In this document: in pieces, positions 25,601 through 35,814 of the stretch
Layout: each line of letters opens with the position of its first letter
How positions within the stretch are numbered: position 1 is the first letter of the stretch
From: Ariolimax columbianus
Taxonomy: Eukaryota; Mollusca; Gastropoda; Stylommatophora; Arionidae
DNA: 64,000 bases
Reading direction: 5' to 3'
Assembly: GCA_036924085.1 (NCBI GenBank)
Contig: JAVGWX010000007.1
Location: 99,629,141-99,693,140 of the forward strand
Notes under the pieces: model-generated
The model's input: only the letters and a program-made list of their open reading frames with translations
Told to the model about the DNA's origin: nothing
Databases searched by the model: none
Program-made: the position numbers and the translations under genes

Positions 25601-28600
25601 AAGCACGGTGTTCTGTGTTTCATCAGGAACTGACTACACTCTTTCGTTGCATTTGGGAAGCTGAGAAAGTTCCACAGGAGATGAATGATGCCACAATTGT
25701 ACACCTGTACAAGCAAAATAGCAATCGTCAATTCTGTGACAATCGCAGGCAAAATTCTGGTCTGAGCCCTGCTCAATGGCCATGCTGAGCAAAGTTTACC
25801 CCCAGAGAGTCTGCATGGCTTTCGTGCGGCGGTTGTCATGATATGTGCAGCATGTCAACCACAAGCGAAATATCAAGAACAAAATTGACCAGTGCAGATT
25901 TTGCTGATCTTCTTCTTCTTCTTCTGCGTACACAGTCAGACAGTAACCATTATTTTTTCGAAAAAAGCGGCGGTCATCCTGAGGCTCTCGCTACTGCCAT
26001 AGAGCTTGTCTTGCAGTTCCACTGGTAATGGCCACATCTGCTCTCTCTGATCCTCGTATGTCGGGCAGTTCTGCAGCAGATGTTCAGTGGTCATTTTACC
26101 AGTACCGCACGGGCATTCGTCGGTACTCCCTATCTTCAATTTGTTGAATAGGTGGTACCTCAGTCTGTTGTGGCCAGTGCGAAGTCTGAAGACAACGACC
26201 TGCTCTCTTCGGTTCAACTGGTAATAGGCATCGTTTTTGGTGTAACCAGTATGTTCGGTTTCCCATTTGGTCATGTATCTGGCTTTGATAAGCCGTTTTG
26301 ACTCTTCGTACGTCATACTGGTATCTGTTTGTGGTAGTCTTGCACCTTCTTTTGCCAGTCTGTCTGCCTCCTCGTTGCCTTGGATGTTGCAGTGTGCCGG
26401 GACCCACTGTACCACTACCCTTTTTGGTGCGGACTGCTGGCACAGTTTGCAGAGTGCTGCTCTTAAGTCATTAAGCTCAGTGTTTTTCTGGCTTTTTAGC
26501 GCTGTGACTACGGCGAGAGCATCTGTCAGCAGGACTATATGGCTCTCATTTTCACTGTGTGTCACCATTTCTTCCACTGCCGCCCTCAGTGCCTCTGTCT
26601 CTGCTCTGAAATTGCTTGTGTACTTACCAGTAGCGAATGACAGAGTTATTTTTCTGCCATTTGGTAGGTTCAGGAATGCTCCTGCCCCTCCGTTCTGTGT
26701 AGTGTTTGTTACAGAACCGTCGGTGTATGCATGGGTCCAGTCCATGCTTGGGTAGCTTTTCGTTATGAAGCTTAGGGTAGTGTCTCTCCTTTCTTTTTCA
26801 GTCTGGCAGTTTTTGTTTGCAATACCTGGTATATTTTCTACCACCTCTGGAAATATATCCTGCCTCTGCCTCAGTTTCTCTGACTGCAGCTGGGCTCTGC
26901 AGTCTCTTCTATCGGTCATGGATTGCAGTTTTGTAATCTTTTCAAGTTCTACAATTGGCGTTGACTTCATGCCACCTGTTATAATTCTCATGGCTTGGTT
27001 TTGAAGTTTGTTAACTTTATCGAAGTTCGCCTTCGCTGCTGTTGTCCATGCCGCAATGCCATACTCGAGAACTGGTCTCACTCTTCCAGTGTACAGTTTC
27101 TTTAGTATGCCTTCGTCTGCTCCCCAGCTTGTGCCAGCAAGTTTCCTCATGATTGCCATTCTTTCTCTGGCTTTCATTCGGTTTCTCTCAATCTGACTTT
27201 TCCATGTCATGCGCCGATCAAATGTGACTCCCAGATAGGTTGGGTTGTCGTTTGGCTGCAGGATTTTGCCATTTAGACTTAATTTGGTACTTTGGGGTTT
27301 TAATGAAAGCGAGAATATTGTGCACGTGGTTTTCTCCTCGTAGATTTTGCTGATCTGACCAAAGCCTTTGACATCGTCAATATGGATTGGCTCTGCTAAA
27401 TCACGGTGCAGTTTGGGGGCGCCTGCAGATTCATTGCGGTTGTCAGCCAATTACATGATGGCTCGTGTACTGCACAAGGGAGAAATGTCTGTGGCCTTCC
27501 CAGTCACCCCCAGTGTCAAACAGGTTTGCATGCTCGCATCGACACTCTTTAGCCTGGTTTTTTGCAGCAATGCTCACTGATGCTGTACATGACGCTGCTA
27601 CTGGCATGCCTATCAGGAACAGGACGTAGGGTTAGCTGCTCATCCCTAGAAGCCTGAAATCCTACAATAAGGTGAGTGAGGCCCCGATCTTGGATCTCCT
27701 GTTCGTGGACGAATGCATCCTAAACACTACTTCAGAAAAAGATGTGCTGTCCACCATGACGTAGTTTTTGAGGTCATGCAGTAACTTTCGTCTCATGATC
27801 ATAACTCGGACAACGAATGTACTCTTCCAGCCTGCCCCTAGGGAGCCATACATCGAACCAAACAGTGTACAGGATCAACGTCTCCAGGCAGTTGCTAGCT
27901 TCATCTACCTAAACAGTACCCTCACTAGAGAGGCGAATATCGACTGTGAGGTCAATAATAGGATTGCTAAGGCAAGCTCTGCATTTGGGAGGTGGCTACC
28001 AGCAAATGCCCATTAACTGACAAGGCATCAGTGTCTCCACCAAGGTAAAAGTGTATTGAGCTGTAGTGTTATCCCCCTTTGCTGCTTGCCTGTGAGACAT
28101 GAACAGTGTATAGCAGACATGCCAGACAGCTCAATAGTTTTCACTTGAGCTACCTGCATAGACTGCTCAGGATAGGTAACAGAACAAGTGCCTAGCTCTG
28201 AAATTCTTAGCAATACTAACATGTTGAGCATCTATTCTGCAAATAGCTAGCTAAGATAGACGGGACTTGTTGTTCGCATGACAGACAAGCGTATTCCCAA
28301 GCAGTTGTTATACGGTGAGCTCACAATAGGCAGACACTCACCAAGGGGGAAGAAGAAACGCTACAGAGACTCCTTAAAAGTGTCTCTGAAAAACTTCAAT
28401 TTTGATGTAACCTTCTGGGAGATGCTTGCACAAAACCGTACCACCTGGTGCGCTAGTATCACTGAAGGTGCTCAGATCCCAAAGAGTATAGCCATTGCAG
28501 TAGCTGAGCGAAAGCGTCTGTCCGAGAAATAAAACGCACGATTCCACAGCCGGCTGCCCACATGTGTGCCCTGAATGTTGCAGGATATGCCGTTCCAGGA

Positions 28601-31600
28601 TTGGGCTTTACAGTCATAAGAGAACGCATGTTGCAGCAATAGTCTGATGCTGTCGCCACCTTTGCTTGCGATGGGCAACAATGATTATTTCTTGAGCTAT
28701 GCATGCAACACATAGCGTCTACCTACAGTAATCACAAGGCTGGATGTTGCTGCTATCTAATGACACCTTTAGATACTACTGATTGTGACCTACTTACTGA
28801 CTGACCCTCACTGTATATTTCAGAGAATTTATAGACCTACAGTGATATTTTTGCTAAAACTCTGTGTTTCTATACTTGTATACAGAATTACTTTATAGCA
28901 AGTTAATTCCATGTTGACAAGATTGTGCTGTTTTTTTCATTAGCTTCGAGTGGTCATCTCAGTTAGGAAAATCTAGAAGCAAAAACAGATGAAATATGTA
29001 GACCCTTGGCAAATGGAATTGTTAAATTGTCAAGCAGTGTTTACTTATCGTCAACAAAGTGGTCTTAGGGTGAGAATGGTTCTGCAATTTTATAATATCA
29101 TTCATTGCTTTCCTGAATATCAGTACGTGGTTATCTAATGGTTCACATGCCTGGTCTATACTCAATTATTAGTTTTCTGATGATAAATATAAATGTACAG
29201 GTTTGGATAGCTGTGAAAGTTTAAACATTAAAAATGTTTGGGTGTACTCACGTTTTGTTGTATATGTCTAAAGCACACATTAATCTCAGTACTCCAGCCA
29301 GCAATGTCCAAACACCAAATAAACGAGCAGAAAGGCCACTCACTGTCAACATATACAGCACAACATTTTGTTTACAAATGGTTACTCGTCTTTCATGCAA
29401 CTACAAAATATAATTGTGAGTCTTTCTTCTTTTATTCCTGCTTTTTTATAGACTAATGGGTGTTTGGTCTCTTGTCCTTTAGCCCAATGCCAACTAGTGA
29501 TTTTGCACTTGTTTTTATATATTTGCATTGCTCCATAAAAAATGTTTAGTTTATCTGAGTTAGGAAGAAGTTACATTTCCCAAGTATCACTAGGTTAACA
29601 GTTTCAGGTTGGTGTACCCAGTATAGTTTGCTGTTTCTCCTTGCATGGGTATAGATTCTTTTGCGACCCTTACGATTGCAATAGTTAGCTCCTCTGTCAT
29701 CATCCAATTAATTCTCGTATGTCCATTTATCAAGAGTTTGCAAGGGTGAGTTGCTTGGCCGAATCTCACTTACAGTGCAAGAAATTCAGGATTCAAATCC
29801 TGAGGGAGCCCTAATATTTTGTTTTTCTCATTTTGTTTCAAATCTGATAAATACATTACATATAATTATAATGTCACTTTTGGATTTCCTCAGCACATGG
29901 ACAAATAAATAGGAGAGGGGAAAACAGCTGTGTTTTGTTTATTTTCTGGTTGTGGGCACTACCAAATTTAAATAGCCATAGAGCTAACTCTTTTTTTTTA
30001 ATCAATAAAGCTAGATCATTATTGTACAAAATAAAATGTGTTTCTGTCTGCCTGTGTAGTTAAAACAAGCCAACACTAGATACCTGCTTTACTAAAGTTT
30101 TTTTCAATCAGCAAGGTGGTCCAGGAGTGTGAATTTTTTGTTGTTGTTGCTTAGATGTTTGCCTCACTAGTTTCTACTAGCGGAGGTGCGCCATTTTCCA
30201 CCCCAGACTGTAGTCCATTGGGCGATATCAGGACGCATAAACCAGTGCTTGGATGAATGTGTGCGTCTGCATGTACCTATGCTAGGTTTGTGCGTCCTCA
30301 GAAGCTAGCCCAACCAAAGTGCAATGGAAGGGCCTCACCATGAGGGCGCGTGTGAAAGTTGTGCAGGAGTGTGACTGTAGGACAGAGTCAAATGAAACAG
30401 AGTGAGGTGAGAAGAGAGAGAAGGGGAAGAGTTGAGTTGGCCCCAGGGTGAGCGCGCGTGGTGTCAACCTCACCTAGTATGCTAGTGGTCTGTGGTTCAA
30501 ATCTGAGATAAGCTTAAGATTTTTTCATCTTTTCATTTTTTTTAAAATTATAACAAACTTGTACAATACAATCCATTTGATTATGACATCATTCTAGGAT
30601 AGCCTCAGCAGAAAAAGAAAAACCTCAACAAAAAAAAAGAAGATAAAACGTATAATGCACTCTTCTGGTGAAATGGTGATAGATGGAGGGGCAGATTGGT
30701 GTAAGATGAGGTGGGGGATGGGGGAAAAAGAAAGATTTTTAGGAAAAGAGTTGAATGCAAAATAAATGCACTGAAAATGAGTCATCAGGTGTTATATATA
30801 TTTGTCTTTGCTCTATAGTGCGGAAATATGGAAAATGAGCAATCAGCTTGTGGATAGAGTTGAGGTCTTTGAAATGTGGGTATACAGAAAGACAGGCCGC
30901 ATATCATGGAAGAGAAAGTGAACAAATAAGGAGATCATGAAGAAATTATGAATGGAAAGACTAAAGAGAATTAATGAGGGAATTACAAATAAAATATTGC
31001 AGACAAACTAGCAGACACACTGCTGCTGGCAATTGAGGGAAAAGTGGAGATTAGGTAGGCAAGAGAAAAACAGGGCTATAAGTGGGGAGACAACATCAAG
31101 AGATGGACTTACAACAGTCTGTCGCAGTGTTTCATAAACTGATAAAGGCAAGAACCAGAGGATGCTGGAGTACCATTGCAGCCAACCTTCAATGTGAAGA
31201 CGGCAAACTAAATTTTCACTAGTGACAAGACAAACCTTTCATTTAATGATCTTATTAACAACATCTGTATACTGGTTTAGAACTCTGCAGTCTGAATACA
31301 ACCAGTTTCATTTACATTATTACCTTGCTCTAAAAGCTATGTGCATTCAATTTATTCTTAAATGCATTAATTGTCCCTACCTCGACTATCTCCTGTGGCA
31401 ATGCATTCCAAGCATTTACCACTCTCTAACTAAAAAAGATATTTCCTAATATCTAATTTGGACCTCTCTTTAGTTAATTTGTAGCTACGCCCTCTTGTTC
31501 TTGTGGGTGGTTGTATTTTGAAAAACTTGTATCCGTTCCTCTGAACATCTTATAAGCCTGTATTAAGTCACCTCAAATTCTTCTCTTTTCTAGACACTGT

Positions 31601-33735
31601 AGGCCAGTTTTCTTTCCTCATAACTGTAATCCCCCTATCAGCTGTGTTGCTCTTTTTTTTTTTTTTTTTTTTTTTTGTATTCTTTCCAGCATGTTTAAAT
31701 TTCTTCTATGATAATGACTCCACACATGCACACAGTACTTCAATCTAAGTCTAACTAATCCTTTATACAGTTTGACTATTACTTCCTTGATCTTATGTTT
31801 AATATTTCTTTTTATCATACCTAACATTGCCTTTGCCTTTTTCACTGCTACCTGAACTTGCTCACTCACCTTAACTGTATGATCTATTATAATCCCTAGG
31901 ACCCTTTCCTTATCTATCTTTCTAATATTGTTTTCTCCCATTCTGTAATTATGTTCCATATTGGATCTACCCATGTGGATGACTACATTTATCTACAACT
32001 CCATTTGCCAGCTTACAGACCATTCTCAAATTTTATCTAAATCCGACCTCAATATATCCACTTCTGCTTTAGATGAGACACTACTGCATAGTTTTGTGTC
32101 ATCAGCAAATTTTACAATCATGGATCCCATATCAATGTCCAAATCGTTTATATATATCAAGAACAAAATTGGTCCCAAAACCGAGCCCTATGGCACTCAT
32201 CTTTTCACTTCACATCACTCAGAGTACTCCTTATTTATGCCCACCCTCTGCTTTCTTTCCGTTAACCAATTTTCAATCTATTTGGCAATTTCCCCACCTA
32301 TTCCATGTGATTTTAACTTTCGAAATAATCTTTGATAAGGTACTCTATCAAAAGCCTTTGAGAAAACTAGATAAATTACATCCCCTTTATCTATCCTTTT
32401 AGTAACCTCATCCATGAGTTCTTAAAGATTTGTAAACATGATGTCCCTCTAGGAAACCCATGCTGACTATTTCATCTTTCCTATCTCATGGAACAATCCC
32501 TTTTGCAAGTGATTGAGAACATAGCATTGCCAATTGGTGTACTAGTTGGTCTCTAATTTCAAACAGCAATTTTGGATGAATGCCATCTTGGACTGGACAT
32601 TTATCCACTTTCAACCCCTCCAATTTTTAAAAAACCAATTCCCCTGTAATACAGATTGATCTTAATCCCGCAGTATCCATGTCTCTTTGAAAGATATCTA
32701 TAGGCTCTGTGATCTTGGAGCAGTCCTCTTTTGTGTAGACTGTGCCAAAGTACTGATTGAGTAGATTAGCTGCCTCCCTATTCTCACTTATTATTATCCC
32801 TGTATTGTCTATGAGAGGACCTACTTTATTTCTAACAGAAAAAATGCTTTTACTATCAGTCTTGATGCTCTGAGCAAGATTTTTTCTAAGTCTATTTTTC
32901 TGTTTTATTCACTTTTTGAGCAATGTTCTGCTTGTCCAAATATTTTAATTTAAATTAAATATTTTTTTCTTTTGATTTACCTGCCTCTTATTATTTTTTT
33001 TCCATGCTTTTTATTCTTTTTTAAACCAAGATATCCAGGAATGTCTGGGTATGACTGTAAGTGGAGGCTGGAATTTTTGGCAAGGGAACTAGTTTCTTTC
33101 AGACAGACTGTGATGAGAGCGACGTTGTTTAAAGTTTAAAGGACTTGCTACATTTACATTGCTCTTCTACATTTTACTACAAATCTAGTTATCCACTTTT
33201 TACACTTGGGGTTTACTTCCCTACATGGAACACATTCCAGTCCTTTTATTTACTCTGACCAACTCGGAACCACGTACTTATTCTGGGGTCTTATGATACT
33301 ACTAATTTAGTAATTACTAGTAACTACATAGTATGTTAAAATATTAATTGTACTAATACTAATCATTAGTCTAATGAAATACTAATATGAATTTATAATC
33401 GTTATGAAAATTCTGCTGATCAATGAATTGAATGAATATCCAACAGTAACACTAGTCACTAGTAACAGTACTAGTTAGTAATAGTAGTACTAATAACCAG
33501 TAACACTAACAGTCACTAACAAACAGTAACAGTGAAAGTGAACACAACACCAATGAATACGATCAGAAATCATTCAATTCTGAATTCAAGACGTCCTACC
33601 ATATTTCTCATCATACAGCCATTCAAACAAGTACGAAGGATTTGTGAAACATTGAATTGTATTTCCAATGGCCATAACAGCTACAAAACTGAGCCATATT
33701 CTAAGAACGTTGACAAAAGTTGGAGTCCTGCTCAT
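13494..33735 (-). CDS. ERG28: ERG28 homologue, ER scaffold of sterol C4-demethylation (complete, 4 exons)
   Basis: Minus-strand exons are 33735-33600, 29342-29252, 22336-22218 and 13612-13494, joined in consistent phase at GT/AG sites to give 154 residues (human about 140, yeast about 148). Exon 1 gives NVLRIWL...AIGNTIQ; exon 2 [11 protein letters not shown] and CALDIYNK; exon 3 LYHVTLFSF and [10 protein letters not shown]; all match the conserved ERG28 core with its four membrane segments. The protein ends in KKQR, a KKxx ER-retrieval signal, as does the human protein. In yeast, Erg28 tethers the C4-demethylase enzymes (Erg25/26/27) to the ER membrane; that role is from family knowledge. 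The C-terminal tail after the last membrane segment is longer than in human. The loop between the first two segments is about two residues shorter. Introns (8.6, 6.9 and 4.3 kb) are full of LINE sequence, mostly in sense orientation. Confidence 0.93.
13697..16315 (-). mobile_element. CR1-like LINE copy A (endonuclease end + RT, broken)
   Basis: Minus strand. From 16315 down, the C-terminal half of an AP endonuclease ([41 protein letters not shown]), then RT with [55 protein letters not shown], and the C-terminal block [31 protein letters not shown] 4-base GATT duplication near 15267-15276 shifts the frame between endonuclease and RT. Twelve bases encoding LGPI after SGVPQGSV are missing relative to copy C. 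3' end has a conserved hairpin (13729-13766) and a TTAAG-type tail. It sits in ERG28 intron 3 in sense orientation. CR1-group assignment rests on RT similarity recalled from the family. Confidence 0.92.
13729..13766 (-). other. 3'-terminal hairpin of CR1-like LINE copy A
   Basis: CTGGTT...AACCAG outer stem with inner AGACTC/GGGTCT pairing, directly before the tail. The same structure appears at 23757-23794, 31272-31305, 40119-40156 and 40548-40585. Confidence 0.75.
16316..17255. other. ERG28 intron 3 sequence with a short repeat
   Basis: No gene. Contains four copies of a 13-bp unit (GTTGCAGAGAACT) at 16533-16582. Otherwise unique AT-rich sequence. The 129-codon minus frame 16729-17118 carries no recognisable motif. 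Confidence 0.5.
17225..17375 (+). mobile_element. SINE family 1, partial copy
   Basis: A B-box-like GTTCGAATC near 17227 is followed by TGAAGTTGGATGCACTGGGCCGAC, split here as TGAAGTTGGATG and CACTGGGCCGAC, then GCACACCGCCTTGGGGATTA and an A-rich tail. The 3' body matches 1400-1500 closely; the A box is not recognisable. Confidence 0.75.
17376..18429. other. ERG28 intron 3, no feature seen
   Basis: Contains GAAACATCC phrases repeated irregularly at 17420-17575. This is probably an old minisatellite. No coding signal. Confidence 0.4.
18430..18990 (-). mobile_element. LINE C-terminal fragment (decayed)
   Basis: Minus-strand reading gives [13 protein letters not shown] and [20 protein letters not shown], a decayed form of the LQSQLRWAGHV...GKRSHGGQKKRFKDTL block of the zinc-finger LINE family. 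Many stops. Confidence 0.6.
19000..20530 (-). mobile_element. Zinc-finger LINE copy E (RT to C-terminus, broken)
   Basis: Minus strand: 20504-20172 encodes LLNRLRLL, then [30 protein letters not shown]; after a frameshift 20175-19945 encodes [37 protein letters not shown] (intact FADD); the end 19329-19027 encodes [12 protein letters not shown] and [21 protein letters not shown], a C2HC finger typical of the family's C-terminus. Sense to ERG28. Confidence 0.85.
20531..21170 (-). mobile_element. Possible further LINE remnant
   Basis: Around 20730-20820 the minus strand reads [14 protein letters not shown] and, in another frame, [20 protein letters not shown]; together with [14 protein letters not shown] (about 21100-21060) this looks like a decayed LINE C-terminal region. 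No intact domain, so tentative. Confidence 0.4.
21300..21620 (+). repeat. Dispersed-repeat scraps
   Basis: CATGTCATAAGAGGAGGCTAAC (in parts: CATGTCATAAGAGG, AGGCTAAC) recalls the TAAGAGGCGACTAA phrase at 34380. GCACCTAACAGGCTGCAGGT then CTACTTTGCTC resembles 36163-36200. Suggests one SINE-like family, badly decayed. Confidence 0.45.
21770..22140 (+). mobile_element. LINE C-terminal remnant
   Basis: Plus-strand reading [10 protein letters not shown], then [28 protein letters not shown] and [13 protein letters not shown] matches the LPAMTYGCETW...ATQRAIERRMLGISLRD...NDDIRRRT block of RTE-type LINEs. Interrupted by stops; ends just before ERG28 exon 3. Confidence 0.65.
22218..22336 (-). CDS. 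ERG28: ERG28 exon 3
   Basis: Acceptor ATACAG|G completes Thr (ACG). Encodes [19 protein letters not shown], then FVYKTAAL and IIAPIIVS, the third membrane segment and the SE(L/V)FVY motif. Donor is T|GTGAGT. Confidence 0.93.
22337..23736. other. ERG28 intron 2, 3' side, no feature seen
   Basis: AT-rich unique sequence between ERG28 exon 3 and LINE copy B. Short frames (22750-22995, 23363-23551) have no recognised domain. Confidence 0.4.
23737..25012 (-). mobile_element. CR1-like LINE copy B (3' fragment, decayed)
   Basis: Minus strand. Collinear with the 3' half of copy [68 protein letters not shown], but broken by several frameshifts and a deletion near 24850. The 3' hairpin at 23757-23794 contains a perfect palindrome AGACTCTGCAGAGTCT, followed by the TTAAG tail. 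Confidence 0.9.
25896..25910. repeat. Target-site duplication, left copy
   Basis: AGATTTTGCTGATCT, identical to 27342-27356, flanks the nested LINE; both copies belong to the RT coding sequence of the host LINE (ADLTKAFD region). Confidence 0.93.
25911..27341 (-). mobile_element. Nested LINE with RNase H (I-like), 5'-truncated, 15-bp TSD
   Basis: The minus-strand open frame (to 25936) starts within the RT thumb ([20 protein letters not shown]), then [20 protein letters not shown], an RNase H domain ([68 protein letters not shown]) and a C-terminal [20 protein letters not shown] motif. RNase H catalytic D, E and D residues are visible. It ends in a (GAA)n tail (25911-25922 on plus). Identical AGATTTTGCTGATCT flanks (25896-25910, 27342-27356) are the target-site duplication. 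The first 37 codons of the open frame (27450-27341) belong to flanking DNA. Recent: the frame is uninterrupted. Confidence 0.93.
27342..27356. repeat. Target-site duplication, right copy
   Basis: AGATTTTGCTGATCT, second copy. After it the host LINE continues GACCAAAGCCTTTGAC (DLTKAFD). Confidence 0.93.
28701..29251. other. ERG28 intron 2, 5' side, no feature seen
   Basis: AT-rich intron sequence between LINE copy F and ERG28 exon 2. Confidence 0.4.
29252..29342 (-). CDS. ERG28: ERG28 exon 2
   Basis: Acceptor GACAG|TG completes a Val codon from exon 1. The exon then encodes [19 protein letters not shown] and MCALDIYNK, with donor AAAC|GTGAGT. It is the most conserved ERG28 segment. Confidence 0.93.
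29748..29830 (+). mobile_element. tRNA-like SINE head (tentative)
   Basis: GGATTCAAATCCTGA has a B-box-like core (ATTCAAATC) in a T-arm-like hairpin (TCAGGA...TCCTGA), preceded by GGGTGAGTTGCTTGG and followed by a T-rich stretch. No second copy was recognised. Confidence 0.4.
30285..30470 (-). repeat. Dispersed repeat R1, copy 1
   Basis: The minus strand shares a long block with 36230-36420: CTCTGTTTCATTTGACTCTG, TCCTACAGTCACACTCCTGC, GCCCTCATGGTGAGGCCCTT, GCACTTTGGTTGGGCTAGCT. About 90% identical by eye. Unknown class. A B-box-like GGTTCAAATC follows at about 30495. Confidence 0.75.
30785..31212 (+). mobile_element. LINE C-terminal remnant
   Basis: Plus strand: [69 protein letters not shown]. 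This is the LYGSE(T/S)W...FEMWVYRRMLRISW...DIKRWT...ANLQCEDG C-terminal block of RTE-like LINEs, with many stops. It lies in ERG28 intron 1. Confidence 0.7.
31245..33245 (-). mobile_element. CR1-like LINE copy D (decayed, with insertion and deletion)
   Basis: Minus strand, collinear with copy A from the 3' hairpin (31272-31305) to the region between endonuclease and RT (CCATGTAGGGAAGTAAACCC on minus near 33225). Readable pieces: [40 protein letters not shown], and antisense of the FADD block near 32090-32110. A T-run of about 30 at 31652-31676 has expanded inside it. About 170 bases are deleted near 32473. A stretch of about 140 bases at 33020-33163 is foreign to copies A and C. Confidence 0.88.
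33600..33735 (-). CDS. ERG28: ERG28 exon 1
   Basis: ATG at 33735-33733 with A at -3. Encodes 45 codons plus one base, starting [15 protein letters not shown] and containing GNTIQCF. The donor reads G|GTAGGA. The MSR start and GNTxQ motif match ERG28 proteins of other animals. Confidence 0.9.
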
Positions 33736-33739
33736 GTTG

Positions 33740-34714
33740 CTGTTCTCTGTTTGCTTTACTCACATTTGTCGTCTGATTCTCTCCAGTCTCGTTTGGGATA
33801 GCTGCAAAATCTCACCGTTGAAATATTCTCTAATTTATTTTTGAACTATAAATTATAAACTAGTTGACATTACTGTACTCAAGTTTCTATTAACCGTTTT
33901 CATGAATTTTATTTAGCTTTAAAAAGGTTAACTTTCAATATTTGTGAAAAGATCATAATTACGGCTTTAATTTTCGTTTTCACTTGAGGCAGCAACCATG
34001 TAAACAATGAGATGATCATAACTGGTTACCCATGTTTTTATGGATTGAAAGTTTATTGTAAATATTCAGCTATTTGCTGTTGATATTCTGATACAGTAAT
34101 TTGTGTATAATGTATTTAGTGTAACTTTTTTATTTGCACTCAGACCAGTAGCTTAATAAAAACTCTAGAAAATATAAAATCTTTGGTTTTGTTGATCAGC
34201 TTTTGAGTGTGGCTGAACACACACAAGAAAAGATGGACCGCCAGAACCGGCTGCTACTAACTACTAGTACTACTTGACGATTAAATAATTTGGCTGTAGC
34301 TAACGTGCAGTCCCCAAGTGAATCCCAGAACCTCCTGCTCTGGGGGAAAAAATAGAGTCACTGATTGTCCAAACATATCGTAAGAGGCGACTAAAACTAA
34401 AAGGAAAGAGAACTGTGCATGGGGATGATTACTACTAATACTAATATACTAGATTAGCAACTTCATCGTATAATTAAATTATTATTATTATAATAAAGAT
34501 AGAGATTGTTACTTGGAATCCTGCTATTCAAACAGTCATGTTAATGTCTGTTGCGAGGTAGATAATGGCTCTGGCTATACATAGTAGGTATTTTACATCT
34601 TCCTGCGGCTTACTAAGCCTGCTGGAAGATACAAATAATTTAGTAGATTTGTAACTAGAATTTTTGAATTTTGTCCGCACAGAGGCCGTTAAGCCTACTA
34701 TTTTCTATTTCTAA
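33740..34714. other. Intergenic between divergent ERG28 and vasohibin, no gene seen
   Basis: AT-rich. Presumably includes the ERG28 promoter and 5' UTR just above 33735. GTAAGAGGCGACTAAAAC at about 34380 is the best copy here of a phrase seen in decayed form at 10772, 7458 and 21322. Confidence 0.45.
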
Positions 34715-34915
34715 TTGCAAAGGAATTTTTAACGTGCTCGACACTGAACACAGGAGTTAAATCTCACGACCCAGAGATTAGGAGAATTTTTACTAGAAGA
34801 CCGACGTGAAAAAATCCCGCTTTCCACAGTGATTCGAATTCACGACCTCAGGCACCCGAGGCGGACACCTTACCTGGAGACCACTGAGCCTCTGAATCCA
34901 CCACCACTGCAGCCA
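34715..34915 (-). mobile_element. tRNA-derived SINE (family 2), copy 1
   Basis: Minus strand: GGCTCAGTGGTCTCCAGGTA, AGGTGTCCGCCTCGGGTGCC, GTCGTGAATTCGAATCAC (B box one mismatch), then GATTTTTTCACG, CCTAATCTCTGGGTCGTGAG and GAGCACGTTAAAAATTCC. Collinear with the plus-strand copy at 35815-36000. Confidence 0.82.
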
Positions 34916-35319
34916 CTAAACTTCAAGTTTGAAAGAATAGTCAGTCTTTGAAGTCATGTGCTTTAGTTATATCAAGAGGCCATAATGATAACTAATTTGA
35001 ACGACAAATGCTGATGCTGTCCTTAAAATTAAAATGGAAGATTCATAAAATGCAAAGATAATAATTACACTTCGTGACTTTAGTTATTGGATATGAGCAT
35101 GGCTATCACCAATACCATTTCTGAAAATGCTTGACCGAGGTACTAATAGCCTCATGCTGGTCGCAGCTTTATTTAGATGTATTCAAATTGATGCATGAAA
35201 GCACATAAAGAAGGTGAGAAAGAAAATGGGAAGCACTGATGTAACCATAGCATAATGTTTTTTCACTTATTATATGTTTCATTTACATCAGACAAGGGGA
35301 GAACAGATACACCAGTCCG

Positions 35320-35640
35320 GTCATGTACAATATATTGAAGAGGACATAGCGTTAGGGTCAGGCACAATATACTGACCAAGACCACAATATCTCTTCCATA
35401 TGGTGTTCCCTGGAAACAGGCTGTTTTCAAGGCAATCTGGCTGAGATGTGAATCGACACGATTTTTGTAATAGTGAGTGTTATGCAGATGAAGCCAAGCA
35501 TAGCACAACCACCTGGAGGACTGCAGTCTATCTTCATCAGTACACTCAGGATGTGAGGAATGCTACTACATCCCAACATTTAATGCTCTTTTCAGGACGT
35601 ACAAAAGAGTAAACTTACTCATTGTGGGCATTAAACAACA
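35320..35640 (+). repeat. Dispersed repeat R2, copy 2
   Basis: Collinear with 4700-4985: CTGTTTTCAAGGCAATCTGG, GAAGCCAAGCATAGCACAAC, CACCTGGAGGA, GGATGTGAGGAA, TTTTCAGGACGTACAA, CTCATTGTGGGCATT. Confidence 0.65.
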
Positions 35641-35800
35641 AAAGCAACAGCAAGGAGTTTCAGACAATGCTTCACTGCAAAGGTTTATTTTTTTTGCTCC
35701 ACTGAAGGAGTTTCAGACAATAGCTCACTGTAAGGGGTTTAAGATATTGGTTCACTGCAAGGGGTTTCAGATTATGGTTCGCTGCAATGGGTTTCAGGAA
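35640..35800. repeat. Short tandem repeat, about 27-30 bp, 5 copies
   Basis: CACTGCAAGGGGTTTCAGA-type units (GGAGTTTCAGACAATGCTTC, GGGTTTAAGATATTGGTTCA) recur directly before the SINE. Diverged. Confidence 0.65.
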
Positions 35801-35814
35801 AGAACATAAAATGG

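Larger units (their letters stand above)
25013..28700 (+). mobile_element. Zinc-finger LINE copy F (host of a nested LINE)
   Basis: Plus strand, interrupted at 25911-27341. Left part: [68 protein letters not shown]. Right part: [78 protein letters not shown], and a C-terminal C2H2 finger [21 protein letters not shown] ending near 28647. Numerous stops and frameshifts. RT family with a C-terminal finger widespread in invertebrate genomes; clade not assigned. Confidence 0.88.

Noticed and set aside
27341..27450. N-terminal 37 codons of the 504-codon nested LINE frame
   Set aside because: This part lies outside the target-site duplication in antisense host LINE sequence; the junction is accidental.
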